Notes under the pieces: generated by a model
What the model saw: the letters and a program-made list of their open reading frames with translations, nothing else
The model's database searches: none
What the model was told of the DNA's origin: nothing
Source of the DNA: Bradyrhizobium sp. SZCCT0231
GTDB taxonomy: Bacteria; Pseudomonadota; Alphaproteobacteria; Rhizobiales; Xanthobacteraceae
DNA: 64,000 nucleotides
Reading direction: 5' to 3'
Assembly (NCBI RefSeq): GCF_018130245.1
Contig: NZ_JAFCKP010000001.1
Coordinates: 806,001 to 870,000 of the forward strand
Part shown: positions 54,506 through 62,456 of the stretch, in pieces
Numbering within the stretch: the stretch's first letter is position 1
Layout of the letters: the number at the start of each line of letters is the position of its first letter
Position numbers and translations under genes: made by a program

Positions 54506-56200
54506 TTGGAAACACGTCTGACGGCCGCGGTGCTCATCGTGGGCGGGGGCCCTTGCGGGCTGATGCTGGCCAACGAACTTGGCCGCCGCGGCGTCTCCGC
54601 GATCCTGGTCGATGAAAAGCCGGGCACGGCATTCAATCCGCAGGCCAATGCGACGCAGGCGCGTTCGATGGAGCATTATCGGCGGCTGGGTTTTGCCGAC
54701 GAGATCAGGCGGGAGGGGCTGCCCGCCGACTATCCGACCGACGTTGCGTATTTCACGCGCTATACCGGTTACGAGCTGGCGCGCTTTGCATTGCCGTCAT
54801 CGTCGCGCGCGGGCGAGCTGATCAAGGGCATGTCGGGCTCCTGGAGCGCGGCGGAGCTGCCGCATCGGGTTTCGCAGAAATATGTCGAGGCGGTGCTGCG
54901 CCGCCATGCCGAACGGCTCCCCGGGATCAAGCTCAACTACGGTCACCGGCTGATCGGCTACGCCGAAAGCGATGACGGCATCGTCGGCGAGGTCGAATGT
55001 CTCGACGATGGCAGCCGCTTCCAGGTCCGGGCCGATTTCCTGGTCGGCGCCGATGGGCCGCGCTCGATGGTCCGGCAATCGCTCGGCATCGTCTATGGCG
55101 GCGAGACCGGAACGCAGCGCGATTTCATGGGCGGCCGCATGCTGGCGGTCTATCTTCGTTCGCCGGAGTTCTACGCCAGCGTCCCGCACGCCAAGGCGTG
55201 GATGTACAATTGCTTCAACGGCGACCGCCGCGCCTTCATGGCCTCCGTGAACGGACGCGATGAATTCGCGTTCCACACGCAGCTGCGGCCAGGTGAGGAC
55301 GAGAATGCGATCACGGTCAACGAGGCCAAGGCCGCGTTCCGGCGTGCCTGCGGTGCGCCGATCGCATGTGAAGTGCTCTCTTTCCTGACCTGGACCGCCG
55401 GTCACGCGCTGGTTGCGAACGGGATGCAGCGGGGCAGGGTGTTCCTCGGCGGCGATGCGGCGCATCTGTTCACGCCGACCGGAGGGCTCGGCTACAACAC
55501 CGCGATCGAGGATGCGGTCAATCTCGGCTGGAAGCTCGCAAGCGTCGTCAAGGGCGCGAGCCCGGCTGCGCTGCTCGACAGCTACGAGATCGAGCGGCGA
55601 CCGGTGGCGCTTCGTAACACAGATTATGCGCGGCGCTTTGCCGACTCCCTCGGTCTGTTCGCGCCCGCGCCGGAGATCGAGGACGCAACGGACGAGGGCC
55701 GCGAGGCGCGGCGGATCGCGGGCGTCTATCTCGAACAGCATGCCCGCGCCGAGTTCAACATCCCCGGCGTCACCTTCGGCGGACGTTACGACGGCTCGCC
55801 GGTCATCGTCTCCGACGGCGGCCAGCCGCCGCCGGATGCTGCGAACGTCTACATCCCGAGCGCCTGTCCCGGCGGTCGCACACCGCATGCGTGGCTGGAG
55901 GACGGCGTGTCCCTGTACGACCTGTTCGGATTCGAATGGACGCTGCTCCAGTTTGGGGAGGTCATGTCGGCCCATGCGTCATTCGCCGAGACCATCCGCG
56001 CGATCGGGGTCGATATAAAACTCGTCACGCTGCCAAGATCGTTGCGCGATCTCTACGAGGCGGACCTCGCCCTGATACGACCCGACCAGATCGTGGCCTG
56101 GCGCGGCAGTGCATCGCAGACCGGAACGATCGGACGCGTCCTTGGCCGTGCACTCGGGCGAGGTGCAAGCGAAGACGCGCGGCTGGCAAGCTGCCGCTAG
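54506..56200 (+). CDS. FAD-dependent aromatic monooxygenase (PheA/MhpA-type)
   Basis: A 564-residue class A flavoprotein hydroxylase. Motifs: AVLIVGGGPCGLMLANELG (FAD ADP part), FLVGADGPRSMVRQSLGI and FLGGDAAHLFTPTGGLGYN (FAD ribityl part). Such enzymes hydroxylate phenolic rings with NAD(P)H and oxygen. It could supply a hydroxylated aromatic to a pathway such as hydroxyquinol degradation, but it is not in that operon. TTG at 54506 is preferred because GGGAG lies at the right distance; ATGs at 54482 and 54485 coincide with the predicted transcription start and lack a ribosome site. The TAG stop abuts a repeat element. Confidence 0.83.
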   Translation: METRLTAAVLIVGGGPCGLMLANELGRRGVSAILVDEKPGTAFNPQANATQARSMEHYRRLGFADEIRREGLPADYPTDVAYFTRYTGYELARFALPSSSRAGELIKGMSGSWSAAELPHRVSQKYVEAVLRRHAERLPGIKLNYGHRLIGYAESDDGIVGEVECLDDGSRFQVRADFLVGADGPRSMVRQSLGIVYGGETGTQRDFMGGRMLAVYLRSPEFYASVPHAKAWMYNCFNGDRRAFMASVNGRDEFAFHTQLRPGEDENAITVNEAKAAFRRACGAPIACEVLSFLTWTAGHALVANGMQRGRVFLGGDAAHLFTPTGGLGYNTAIEDAVNLGWKLASVVKGASPAALLDSYEIERRPVALRNTDYARRFADSLGLFAPAPEIEDATDEGREARRIAGVYLEQHARAEFNIPGVTFGGRYDGSPVIVSDGGQPPPDAANVYIPSACPGGRTPHAWLEDGVSLYDLFGFEWTLLQFGEVMSAHASFAETIRAIGVDIKLVTLPRSLRDLYEADLALIRPDQIVAWRGSASQTGTIGRVLGRALGRGASEDARLASCR

Positions 56201-56300
56201 AGCATGATCCGGAAAAGTGTGCAGCGGTTTTCCGAAAAGATCATGCTCAAACAATAACCTAAAGCGCGATGACGATTGATCCTCATCTCATCGCGCTTTA
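56200..56300. repeat. Composite palindromic repeat, copy 1
   Basis: Module A is a long hairpin with arms GAGCATGATC (56200-56209) and GATCATGCTC (56239-56248) and inner GGAAAA/TTTTCC. Module B has perfect 13-bp arms TAAAGCGCGATGA (56260-56272) and TCATCGCGCTTTA (56288-56300). An inverted copy lies at 62299-62426. The sequence fits intergenic repeats I associate with Bradyrhizobium relatives. It sits between converging genes and could act as a bidirectional terminator. Both flanking stop codons touch its ends. Confidence 0.85.
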
Positions 56301-57833
56301 GCGGGCGGTGGAGGGATTGGTTCGCGCAGGTAACACGGCCGATGGAATTTTGCTCGCGAAGGCACTGGTCTTGGGTTGGACGCGCGATCCGTCGATCACC
56401 TCGAGCCGGCCGCAGCGGTTCAAGGTGTGCAGCTTCCTGCCGGGCCATGCCGGTCCGGGCTTCAGCGAGTGGCGGACGATCTGCTTGAACGCCGTCGGCG
56501 ACAGTTCGACCACTTCCGCCAGGGCAAGCCCTGCGCCGTATCCGTCGGTACAGTCCTGGACCGGTCGCCACAATTTGTCGTCGAGGGTGACGAAATTCCC
56601 CGCCGGCCGTGTGCTGGCGCGGTCGATCAAGACCGGATTGCTGGCGTGGGGCAGCCAGGGCCCCAAGAGGCGGTCGGCGTAATAGATCGCCAGCGAATCC
56701 GAATAGCCACCCGTTCCGTCGCGCCAGGCGCCAAACAGATAATGCAGGCCGTTGTGCCGCGTGATCGTGACGTCGGCCAGCTCGAGGCCGGAAAGGAGCG
56801 TTGCGTATCGCTCCCATTTGTCCGGAAACCGAATGCATTTGTAGAGGGCGACGTCCCCGCGGATCGAGCTCTCCGGGATCATCCACAGCTCGCCATCGTC
56901 CTCGATCAGAAACGGATAGGAGAGGTGCCAGGGCTCCTCCAGCACCGGCATCACCTCGCCGACCGGCCCCGCGTCATTGAACTCGATCGCCGAAATGATG
57001 CCTTTTTCGACACGGTGATCGAGATCCTCGAAGAAGACGAATGTCCGTCCCTGCCACGTGACGGGAAAGGGATCGGCGTAGAAGTGGTTTCCAGGATCTC
57101 CCAGAACGTTCCAGCCTGGACCTGATAGATCTCCGGTCTGCCAGACGCCCGCGCCGTCATTGAAGCGCCATCCGATATGCCAATGCGGGGCATAGCAGCA
57201 GAGGCGATAGATCTCCTTGGCGATCGATACGGCAAGGCCGCGAGCAACATGGCCAACGGGCCCGCGGCGCGGGCCATTTCCAGCGGGGCGCGCCACCTGC
57301 GGCACGATGCGCGGCCTTCCCGACAGGATCGCCGCCACCATGGTCAGCGTCCGCGCCATGACCGTTTCGAGCGCGCCGCTGAGGCCCGCGGCAATTTCTC
57401 CGGATGGATGGCCGCGGTCGAGGACTGAACCGTCGATCTCGTTGACGATGTCGATCACGGGCAGGTCGCCGGCGAGAATGGCGGCGAGCGCGGCATTTTC
57501 TCCGGCAATTCCGTCGAACAGCGGCCGAAGATACAGCCGGGCAGAGCAGTTCGGGTCCCGCGCGGCGCCCGTAAAATCGACGATCACTTCGGCCGTCCCG
57601 GTGCGAACCTGCGTTCGTTCCGGAACGATCTTCAGCTTGTTGGCGCCGGTATGTTTACCCTTGTGCAACACCACGCGTTCGAGCTCGAACAGGGCATCGA
57701 GTCCTGGGGGCCGCGGCTGCGCCGTTGGCACCCATTCGATTTGAACCGGAACGTCCCGGCCATCGATCGACAGCGTTTCGCGGCTCATCCACTGCCGCGC
57801 GTATTCGCGTTCACAGCGAAACTCGATGATCAT
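56298..57833 (-). CDS. Glucosamine inositolphosphorylceramide transferase-like beta-propeller protein
   Basis: A 511-residue protein. The N-terminal 200 residues are weakly conserved and may be a formyltransferase-like domain. Residues about 210-490 carry HWHIGWRFNDG, GNHFYADPFPVTWQG, FVFFEDLDHRVEKGIISAIE and EPWHLSYPFLIEDDGELWMI, motifs of the five-bladed propeller found at the N-terminus of plant GINT1. Bacterial relatives occur in polysaccharide loci. It lies 29 bp downstream of the glycosyltransferase gene. No good ribosome site precedes the ATG. Its TAA stop is the first codon of the repeat arm. Confidence 0.65.
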   Translation of the reverse strand: MIIEFRCEREYARQWMSRETLSIDGRDVPVQIEWVPTAQPRPPGLDALFELERVVLHKGKHTGANKLKIVPERTQVRTGTAEVIVDFTGAARDPNCSARLYLRPLFDGIAGENAALAAILAGDLPVIDIVNEIDGSVLDRGHPSGEIAAGLSGALETVMARTLTMVAAILSGRPRIVPQVARPAGNGPRRGPVGHVARGLAVSIAKEIYRLCCYAPHWHIGWRFNDGAGVWQTGDLSGPGWNVLGDPGNHFYADPFPVTWQGRTFVFFEDLDHRVEKGIISAIEFNDAGPVGEVMPVLEEPWHLSYPFLIEDDGELWMIPESSIRGDVALYKCIRFPDKWERYATLLSGLELADVTITRHNGLHYLFGAWRDGTGGYSDSLAIYYADRLLGPWLPHASNPVLIDRASTRPAGNFVTLDDKLWRPVQDCTDGYGAGLALAEVVELSPTAFKQIVRHSLKPGPAWPGRKLHTLNRCGRLEVIDGSRVQPKTSAFASKIPSAVLPARTNPSTAR

Positions 57834-57862
57834 GTCGAGCCAATCTATTTCAACATATCAGG

Positions 57863-59038
57863 TCAAATGACCTGGTCGAGAATTCGAACGTATTCCTCCA
57901 CCATGGCATCTACCGAATAGCGCAATCTCAAGCCCTTGGCATTTTGTCGCAGTTCGTCGCTCAGCGGTTTGTCCGTCAGCATCTTGGAGACGGCTGCGGA
58001 GAGCTTTGCATGATCGGAGGCGTCCACGAAGAGTGCAGTCGGTCTTCCGTCGTAGGACAACACTTCGCGCAGGACAGGAAGATCGGTCACGACGGAGGGA
58101 ACGCCGGCGTTCGCGGCCTCGACCGCAGCCAAACCGAAGGTTTCGGCTTGTGTCGGAAATACGAACACGTCCAGACAGGCCAGGAACTCCGCCATCCGGC
58201 TAGGGGCGATTTCCCCGAGCAAATGCAGTCGGTCCGAGACGTTCAAGTCGTTCGCCAGCTGCCTCAGCCGGGCCTCGTCGGATCCCTGGCCGGCGAGCGC
58301 AAGGTGCCAGGACGGTTGATCCGGCAGCAGACGTATCGCCAAATCGAGCCGCTTGTGCGGATGCAGCCGTGCTGCGCAGCCAAGCAGGAGGCAGTCCGGC
58401 GGCAGATTGAACTCATGTCGTGCAGCCTCCTTCGACAGGGTGAGGGCCTTGTCATCGAAGCCGTGCGGCACATGCACCATGCGCGACCGGTAGGCCGCGG
58501 GGTAGCGCGAATATTCGCGCTGCATGTCCTTCGAATTGAGCGTGATGCAATCGAAGAAGCCGAGGCTGCCCATGACGATGTCGGCGGTGCGGACCGGCCA
58601 GCTCATCGAGAGCGCGGATGAAACCTGATTTGCGACGACCGGTGCACGGCTGACGAGACGCGTCACGCCACCGCCGATGACGTTGCCGAAATGCTGGAAC
58701 GTCAGGACGGCGTCGGGCCTGGTGGTCCGGATATGGCGGCCGAGCGTCCACAGCATCCGCAGCAGCGCCACCGGATTGCCAGGCCGGCTCGGCGCGCAGT
58801 AGAGCGTATCGGGCGGCTCATCGAAGGAGTCCGATTTGCGGAAGAAGAACAGGTTGGTGACCCGGTAGCCGCGAGCTGTCAGCCCGGCGCCGAGAAGCCG
58901 GGAGATCTCTTGCGCGCCGGCGTTCTCGGCCTGGGTTTGGGCAAGAAGCACGTGCAGCTTCGGCCCGCCTCTGTCTGGCCGCGCGGGTGCCGTCGCGCTC
59001 GTCGCGCCCAATTCCTTGTTCGGCTGATAGTGGAGCAC
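57863..59038 (-). CDS. Glycosyltransferase family 4
   Basis: A 391-residue GT-B glycosyltransferase. N-terminal LHVLLAQTQAENAGAQEISRLL binds the acceptor; the donor site lies in LLGCAARLHPHKRLDLAIRLL and the EX7E-like VFPTQAETFGLAAVEAANAGVPSVV. It transfers a sugar from an activated donor to a growing surface glycan. The start codon is GTG with a weak ribosome site. A 10-bp inverted repeat lies 40-100 nt upstream. Confidence 0.85.
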   Translation of the reverse strand: MLHYQPNKELGATSATAPARPDRGGPKLHVLLAQTQAENAGAQEISRLLGAGLTARGYRVTNLFFFRKSDSFDEPPDTLYCAPSRPGNPVALLRMLWTLGRHIRTTRPDAVLTFQHFGNVIGGGVTRLVSRAPVVANQVSSALSMSWPVRTADIVMGSLGFFDCITLNSKDMQREYSRYPAAYRSRMVHVPHGFDDKALTLSKEAARHEFNLPPDCLLLGCAARLHPHKRLDLAIRLLPDQPSWHLALAGQGSDEARLRQLANDLNVSDRLHLLGEIAPSRMAEFLACLDVFVFPTQAETFGLAAVEAANAGVPSVVTDLPVLREVLSYDGRPTALFVDASDHAKLSAAVSKMLTDKPLSDELRQNAKGLRLRYSVDAMVEEYVRILDQVI

Positions 59039-59076
59039 GGATCCCGACCCGCTAAAGAAACGAAATCTTCACCTTC

Positions 59077-59137
59077 TTAACTCCGTACCTATCATGCGGA
59101 CATCGCGTGGACACCGGCTAGCAACAAACGGAGTTAA
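59077..59137. promoter_or_regulatory. 10-bp inverted repeat upstream of glycosyltransferase gene
   Basis: TTAACTCCGT (59077-59086) and ACGGAGTTAA (59128-59137) are exact reverse complements 41 bp apart. They lie in the 235-bp gap upstream of the minus-strand glycosyltransferase gene. They could be two half-sites of a regulator or arms of an RNA stem. Function unknown. Confidence 0.4.
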
Positions 59138-59273
59138 TGCGAGGCTATGGCTGCGACGTCGTTCGCGCAGCATTTCCGCTGGTTCCCGGATGGCGCACAG
59201 CGCGCGTGTTAACCAATCGGTCTCGCGCGCTGCCGGCGCGTGACTGCGGACCCGAGCCACGGCGTGATGACAC

Positions 59274-60620
59274 CTAGTCACGCGAGTCCGCGCTGCGGAC
59301 TGCATAGGTGCTGCGCCGCGATGCAGAGAAGCGCAGGAGCACGAGAACGGAAGGATCCACCCCGGTTCGCCGGCGGCAGAGGACGTTCAGGGCAATGGTT
59401 GCGAGCGCGAGCGACACGGTCGCCGAGATCGCCGCGCCGAGCACGCCGAGCCAGGGAATGAGGACGAGAAATCCCGCGAGCCGCAGCGCGACGTTGGCGG
59501 CAACGACGGGAACATAGATTCGTTCATGACCGGTCAATTGCAGGATCGCAGCAGACGGGCCGCCTGCCGCCTGGATGGCCGTTCCGATTGCGAGCACGAT
59601 CAGGACCGAGTGCTGCGCGGTGAAATGAGGTCCGAACAGGTTGAGGAGATAGGGGCCGCCGATCCAGATCGTGGCGAGACCAGCGATGACGCAAAGCGCG
59701 GTCACTTCCGCCATCAACTGCAAAGTCCGCTCGAACTCCTGGTGGTTCTTGCTGAAGTACAGCGAAGGAAGCCGGCGCGCGCCGAACGTGTACAGCGCTG
59801 CGGACAGCATGGCGAAGATGTTGGCGAGGCGCGAGGCGGCAAAGTAGATTCCTGCGGTCGCCGGATCCAGCATCCAGTAGACCAGAATGACGTCGAAATA
59901 CTGGTTGGCAACTTCAAGGATGGATGCGAGCCAGAAGTGAAGGGCGCTCGATCGCCAGCGGGACTGTTCGGAGCGCGCCGGCGTACCGCGCAAATCCGGC
60001 AGCACTCGCGCGATCGAAACGATCTGCGCAACCAGGCCCGCCGACATGGCCATTGTCATCACCGCGAACAACTCGGCGGGATCGAGCTGCCGATGCCCGA
60101 GCAGCATGGCGAGCAGGAACAGGACGACGATGACCCGCCAGAAGAATTCGCGATTTCCTTCGCCCATGAGAATGCTGACCAGCGAGCGTGCGATCTGGCT
60201 TCCGAGCATCACTCCGGCATTGACGGCCGTGTAGGCCGACACCGCAAGGATCAGCAGCCACCAGTCGCCTCTCACGTTCGCCGCGACGGCGATCCCGGCG
60301 ATCACGACCAGCATTGCGACCGAGGCGATCTTCAAGCTCGATAGGAGGACGCCTTTGGTAAGATCAGGTCTTTCGCCGACCTGATACTCGTTCAGGAATC
60401 GCACCAGCAGGGATTCCTGGCCGACCAGTCCCACGACGGCTGCGATCTGGGCCACGGAAAGCCAGGTCGCAAAGATGCCGAAGCCATCAGGCGACATCGT
60501 TCGTGCCGCCAGCGAGAACAATGCAAACGCGAGCACGCCGCTGCCAACCTTGAGAAGGATGGTCCCGGCAACACCGCGCGTGACGTCGCGCCGCATGAAC
60601 TGGAGGATGGATTCGATCAT
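59274..60620 (-). CDS. Oligosaccharide flippase (Wzx/MATE-like)
   Basis: A 448-residue polytopic protein with 12 or more membrane helices and the N-terminal GVAGTILLKVGSGVLAFALF characteristic of polysaccharide exporters in the MOP superfamily. It would flip a lipid-linked oligosaccharide across the inner membrane. No ribosome site is obvious at 60620 or at the internal ATG (60596). It belongs with the glycosyltransferase and propeller genes downstream on the same strand, but a 235-bp gap separates it from them. Confidence 0.82.
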   Translation of the reverse strand: MIESILQFMRRDVTRGVAGTILLKVGSGVLAFALFSLAARTMSPDGFGIFATWLSVAQIAAVVGLVGQESLLVRFLNEYQVGERPDLTKGVLLSSLKIASVAMLVVIAGIAVAANVRGDWWLLILAVSAYTAVNAGVMLGSQIARSLVSILMGEGNREFFWRVIVVLFLLAMLLGHRQLDPAELFAVMTMAMSAGLVAQIVSIARVLPDLRGTPARSEQSRWRSSALHFWLASILEVANQYFDVILVYWMLDPATAGIYFAASRLANIFAMLSAALYTFGARRLPSLYFSKNHQEFERTLQLMAEVTALCVIAGLATIWIGGPYLLNLFGPHFTAQHSVLIVLAIGTAIQAAGGPSAAILQLTGHERIYVPVVAANVALRLAGFLVLIPWLGVLGAAISATVSLALATIALNVLCRRRTGVDPSVLVLLRFSASRRSTYAVRSADSRD

Positions 60621-61077
60621 GGAGGTTTAAGGGGCTGCGCTCCCCTGAAGGGACATGTTCCGATACCGGCGACAACCTAGCATGCCGAAAAACCGCGAGT
60701 GTTAATGGACGACTTGCAGGATCTCGCCGGTCGCCACGATATCGCGGTCACGTCGGTTGCTTCACTGTGGAACATCGCCGTCTCCATTGTCCCAAATAGT
60801 GCAAGGTCCAGCTCGACGGACTGACGGCCTAGCGCCGCACCGACAGCCGAAGAAGCCGAGATCGACCGTTTGAGTGCGGAATGGCTCGCGGCGATCGGCC
60901 GCAGAGACCGGAATTTGCAGAGCATCCCGAGCAAGACGCGTGCCGCGATGGCGGCAGCGAGCCCGGGGCTTCCGGTCGTTAACCTCAATCTCCGGAAATG
61001 ATCGCACTTGGCCCTGCGATGCGACATCAGGCGGGAGAATTGCACTGGAAGCGGCGTTAACCGTGGGAGCAGGAGCC
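60621..61077 (+). other. Intergenic region with a broken open frame
   Basis: This gap separates the diverging flippase and FAD oxidoreductase genes. A plus-strand frame from ATG at 60705 is stopped by one TGA (60822-60824) and then stays open to 60999-61001; the second half reads TAEEAEIDRLSAEWLAAIGR and looks protein-like. It may be a decayed small gene or chance. I recognise no family. Confidence 0.3.
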
Positions 61078-62301
61078 ATGACGACGGATAGAACCGTGAC
61101 CGAGCCGATCGATGGCGGCGAGACCGCAACGATCGTCGCGGATATCGCCATTGTCGGCGGCGGCCTTGCGGGATCGCTTGCGGCGGCCGTGCTGGCGCGC
61201 GCAGGGCATCGCGTTGCTCTCGTCGACAAGCGGGCGGTTTATCCGGACGAATTCCGGGTCGAAAAGATCGGCGGCCATCAGCTGGAGTTGCTCCGCAAGC
61301 TGGGCTTCCTCAGCGCGCTCGACGATGTCGCTTGCCGATATGATCGGGTGCTCAATATCCGGGAGGGCAAAGTGGTCGATGTCAGCGTCGGCCAGGCTTA
61401 CGGATTTCCCTATGCCGATCTCGTCGCCATGGCGCGCAGCCAGATACCCGATCCATCCAACCTCATCGTCGACGAGATCACAGGGATCAGCAGCAGCGAC
61501 GACGTTCAGCATCTCGAGCTGGCTTCCGGACGGCGCCTGACGGCTCGCCTCGTTGTCCTCGCCACGGGCATGGCGGGAGTCCTGGGCTACAAGCTCGGCA
61601 TCAGGCGGCGCGTCCTGGCCGAGCGCCATTCGGTTTCGTTCGGCTTCACGATCGCTCGCAAGGACGGCAGCCCGTTCGATTTCGAGGCGTTGACCTGCTA
61701 CGGCGAACGTACGGCGGACGGCATCGACTATCTCAGCCTGTTTCCCGTTCGTGCCGGCATGCGGGCCAATCTCTTCATGTTCCGCGATCCGACCGATCCG
61801 ATCATGCGCGAGTTGCGTCGCGAACCGGAAGCGACAGTCTTGCGCCTGCTGCCGGGATTGCAATCCTACCTCGGCGATTTCCGCGTGACCGACCGGGTCC
61901 AGAATTGGGTGATGGATCTGACTGTCGTCGAGGGACATCTCCAGCCCGGCGTCGTGCTCATCGGCGATGCGTTCCAGACCAATTGTCCCGCCGCCGGCAC
62001 GGGCGTCGCCCGCCTGCTGGTGGACGTCGACCGTCTTTGCACCGAATACGCGCCGCGATGGCTCATGAGCGCAGGCATGGGCCGGGAGAAGATTTCGCAG
62101 TTCTATTCCGATCGCGACAAGATCGCGGCGGACCAGCAGTCGCTGAAGATGGCGCGGTTCCGCCAGGCCCTGACATCCCGCAAAGATATCAGCTGGGACG
62201 TGCGGCGACGGTTGCACTTCCTGCGGCGCAGTCTTGCACACCGCGTCGATCAAATGAACCCGGGCTGGCTCGGACGTGTCCGCGGCGCGTTGCGTGCCTA
62301 A
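61078..62301 (+). CDS. FAD-dependent oxidoreductase (UbiH/geranylgeranyl reductase-like)
   Basis: A 407-residue flavoprotein. DIAIVGGGLAGSLAAAVLARAG is the FAD Rossmann motif and VLIGDAFQTNCPAAGTGVARLL the second FAD motif, as in class A monooxygenases and halogenase-like proteins. The sequence between them lacks clear aromatic-hydroxylase signatures. The start at 61078 follows AGGAG. It lies alone on the plus strand within the glycan block. The TAA stop is the first triplet of the second repeat arm. Confidence 0.75.
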   Translation: MTTDRTVTEPIDGGETATIVADIAIVGGGLAGSLAAAVLARAGHRVALVDKRAVYPDEFRVEKIGGHQLELLRKLGFLSALDDVACRYDRVLNIREGKVVDVSVGQAYGFPYADLVAMARSQIPDPSNLIVDEITGISSSDDVQHLELASGRRLTARLVVLATGMAGVLGYKLGIRRRVLAERHSVSFGFTIARKDGSPFDFEALTCYGERTADGIDYLSLFPVRAGMRANLFMFRDPTDPIMRELRREPEATVLRLLPGLQSYLGDFRVTDRVQNWVMDLTVVEGHLQPGVVLIGDAFQTNCPAAGTGVARLLVDVDRLCTEYAPRWLMSAGMGREKISQFYSDRDKIAADQQSLKMARFRQALTSRKDISWDVRRRLHFLRRSLAHRVDQMNPGWLGRVRGALRA

Positions 62302-62426
62302 AGCGCGATGAGATCAGGATGAATCGTCATCGCGCTTTAGTTTATTGTTTGAGCATGATCTCCGCGCAAACGCGTTCCGCGTTTGTCGCGAGGGAAAGTC
62401 GCTGCACACTTTTCCGGATCATGCGC
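62299..62426. repeat. Composite palindromic repeat, copy 2 (inverted)
   Basis: Module B arms TAAAGCGCGATGA (62299-62311) and TCATCGCGCTTTA (62327-62339) come first, then module A arms GAGCATGATC (62351-62360) and GATCATGCGC (62417-62426), so the order is reversed relative to copy 1. Module A holds about 30 extra bases, including the small palindrome AAACGCG/CGCGTTT. Module A's GGAAAAGTGTGCAGCG is shared with copy 1. Confidence 0.85.
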
Positions 62427-62456
62427 TAGGTTCTGCGCCCCTGCGCCGGCCGTCGG

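Noticed and set aside
60677-61129. 150-codon minus-strand frame in the flippase/FAD oxidoreductase gap
   Set aside because: It overlaps the start of the FAD gene, has biased residue content and no ribosome site or known motif.
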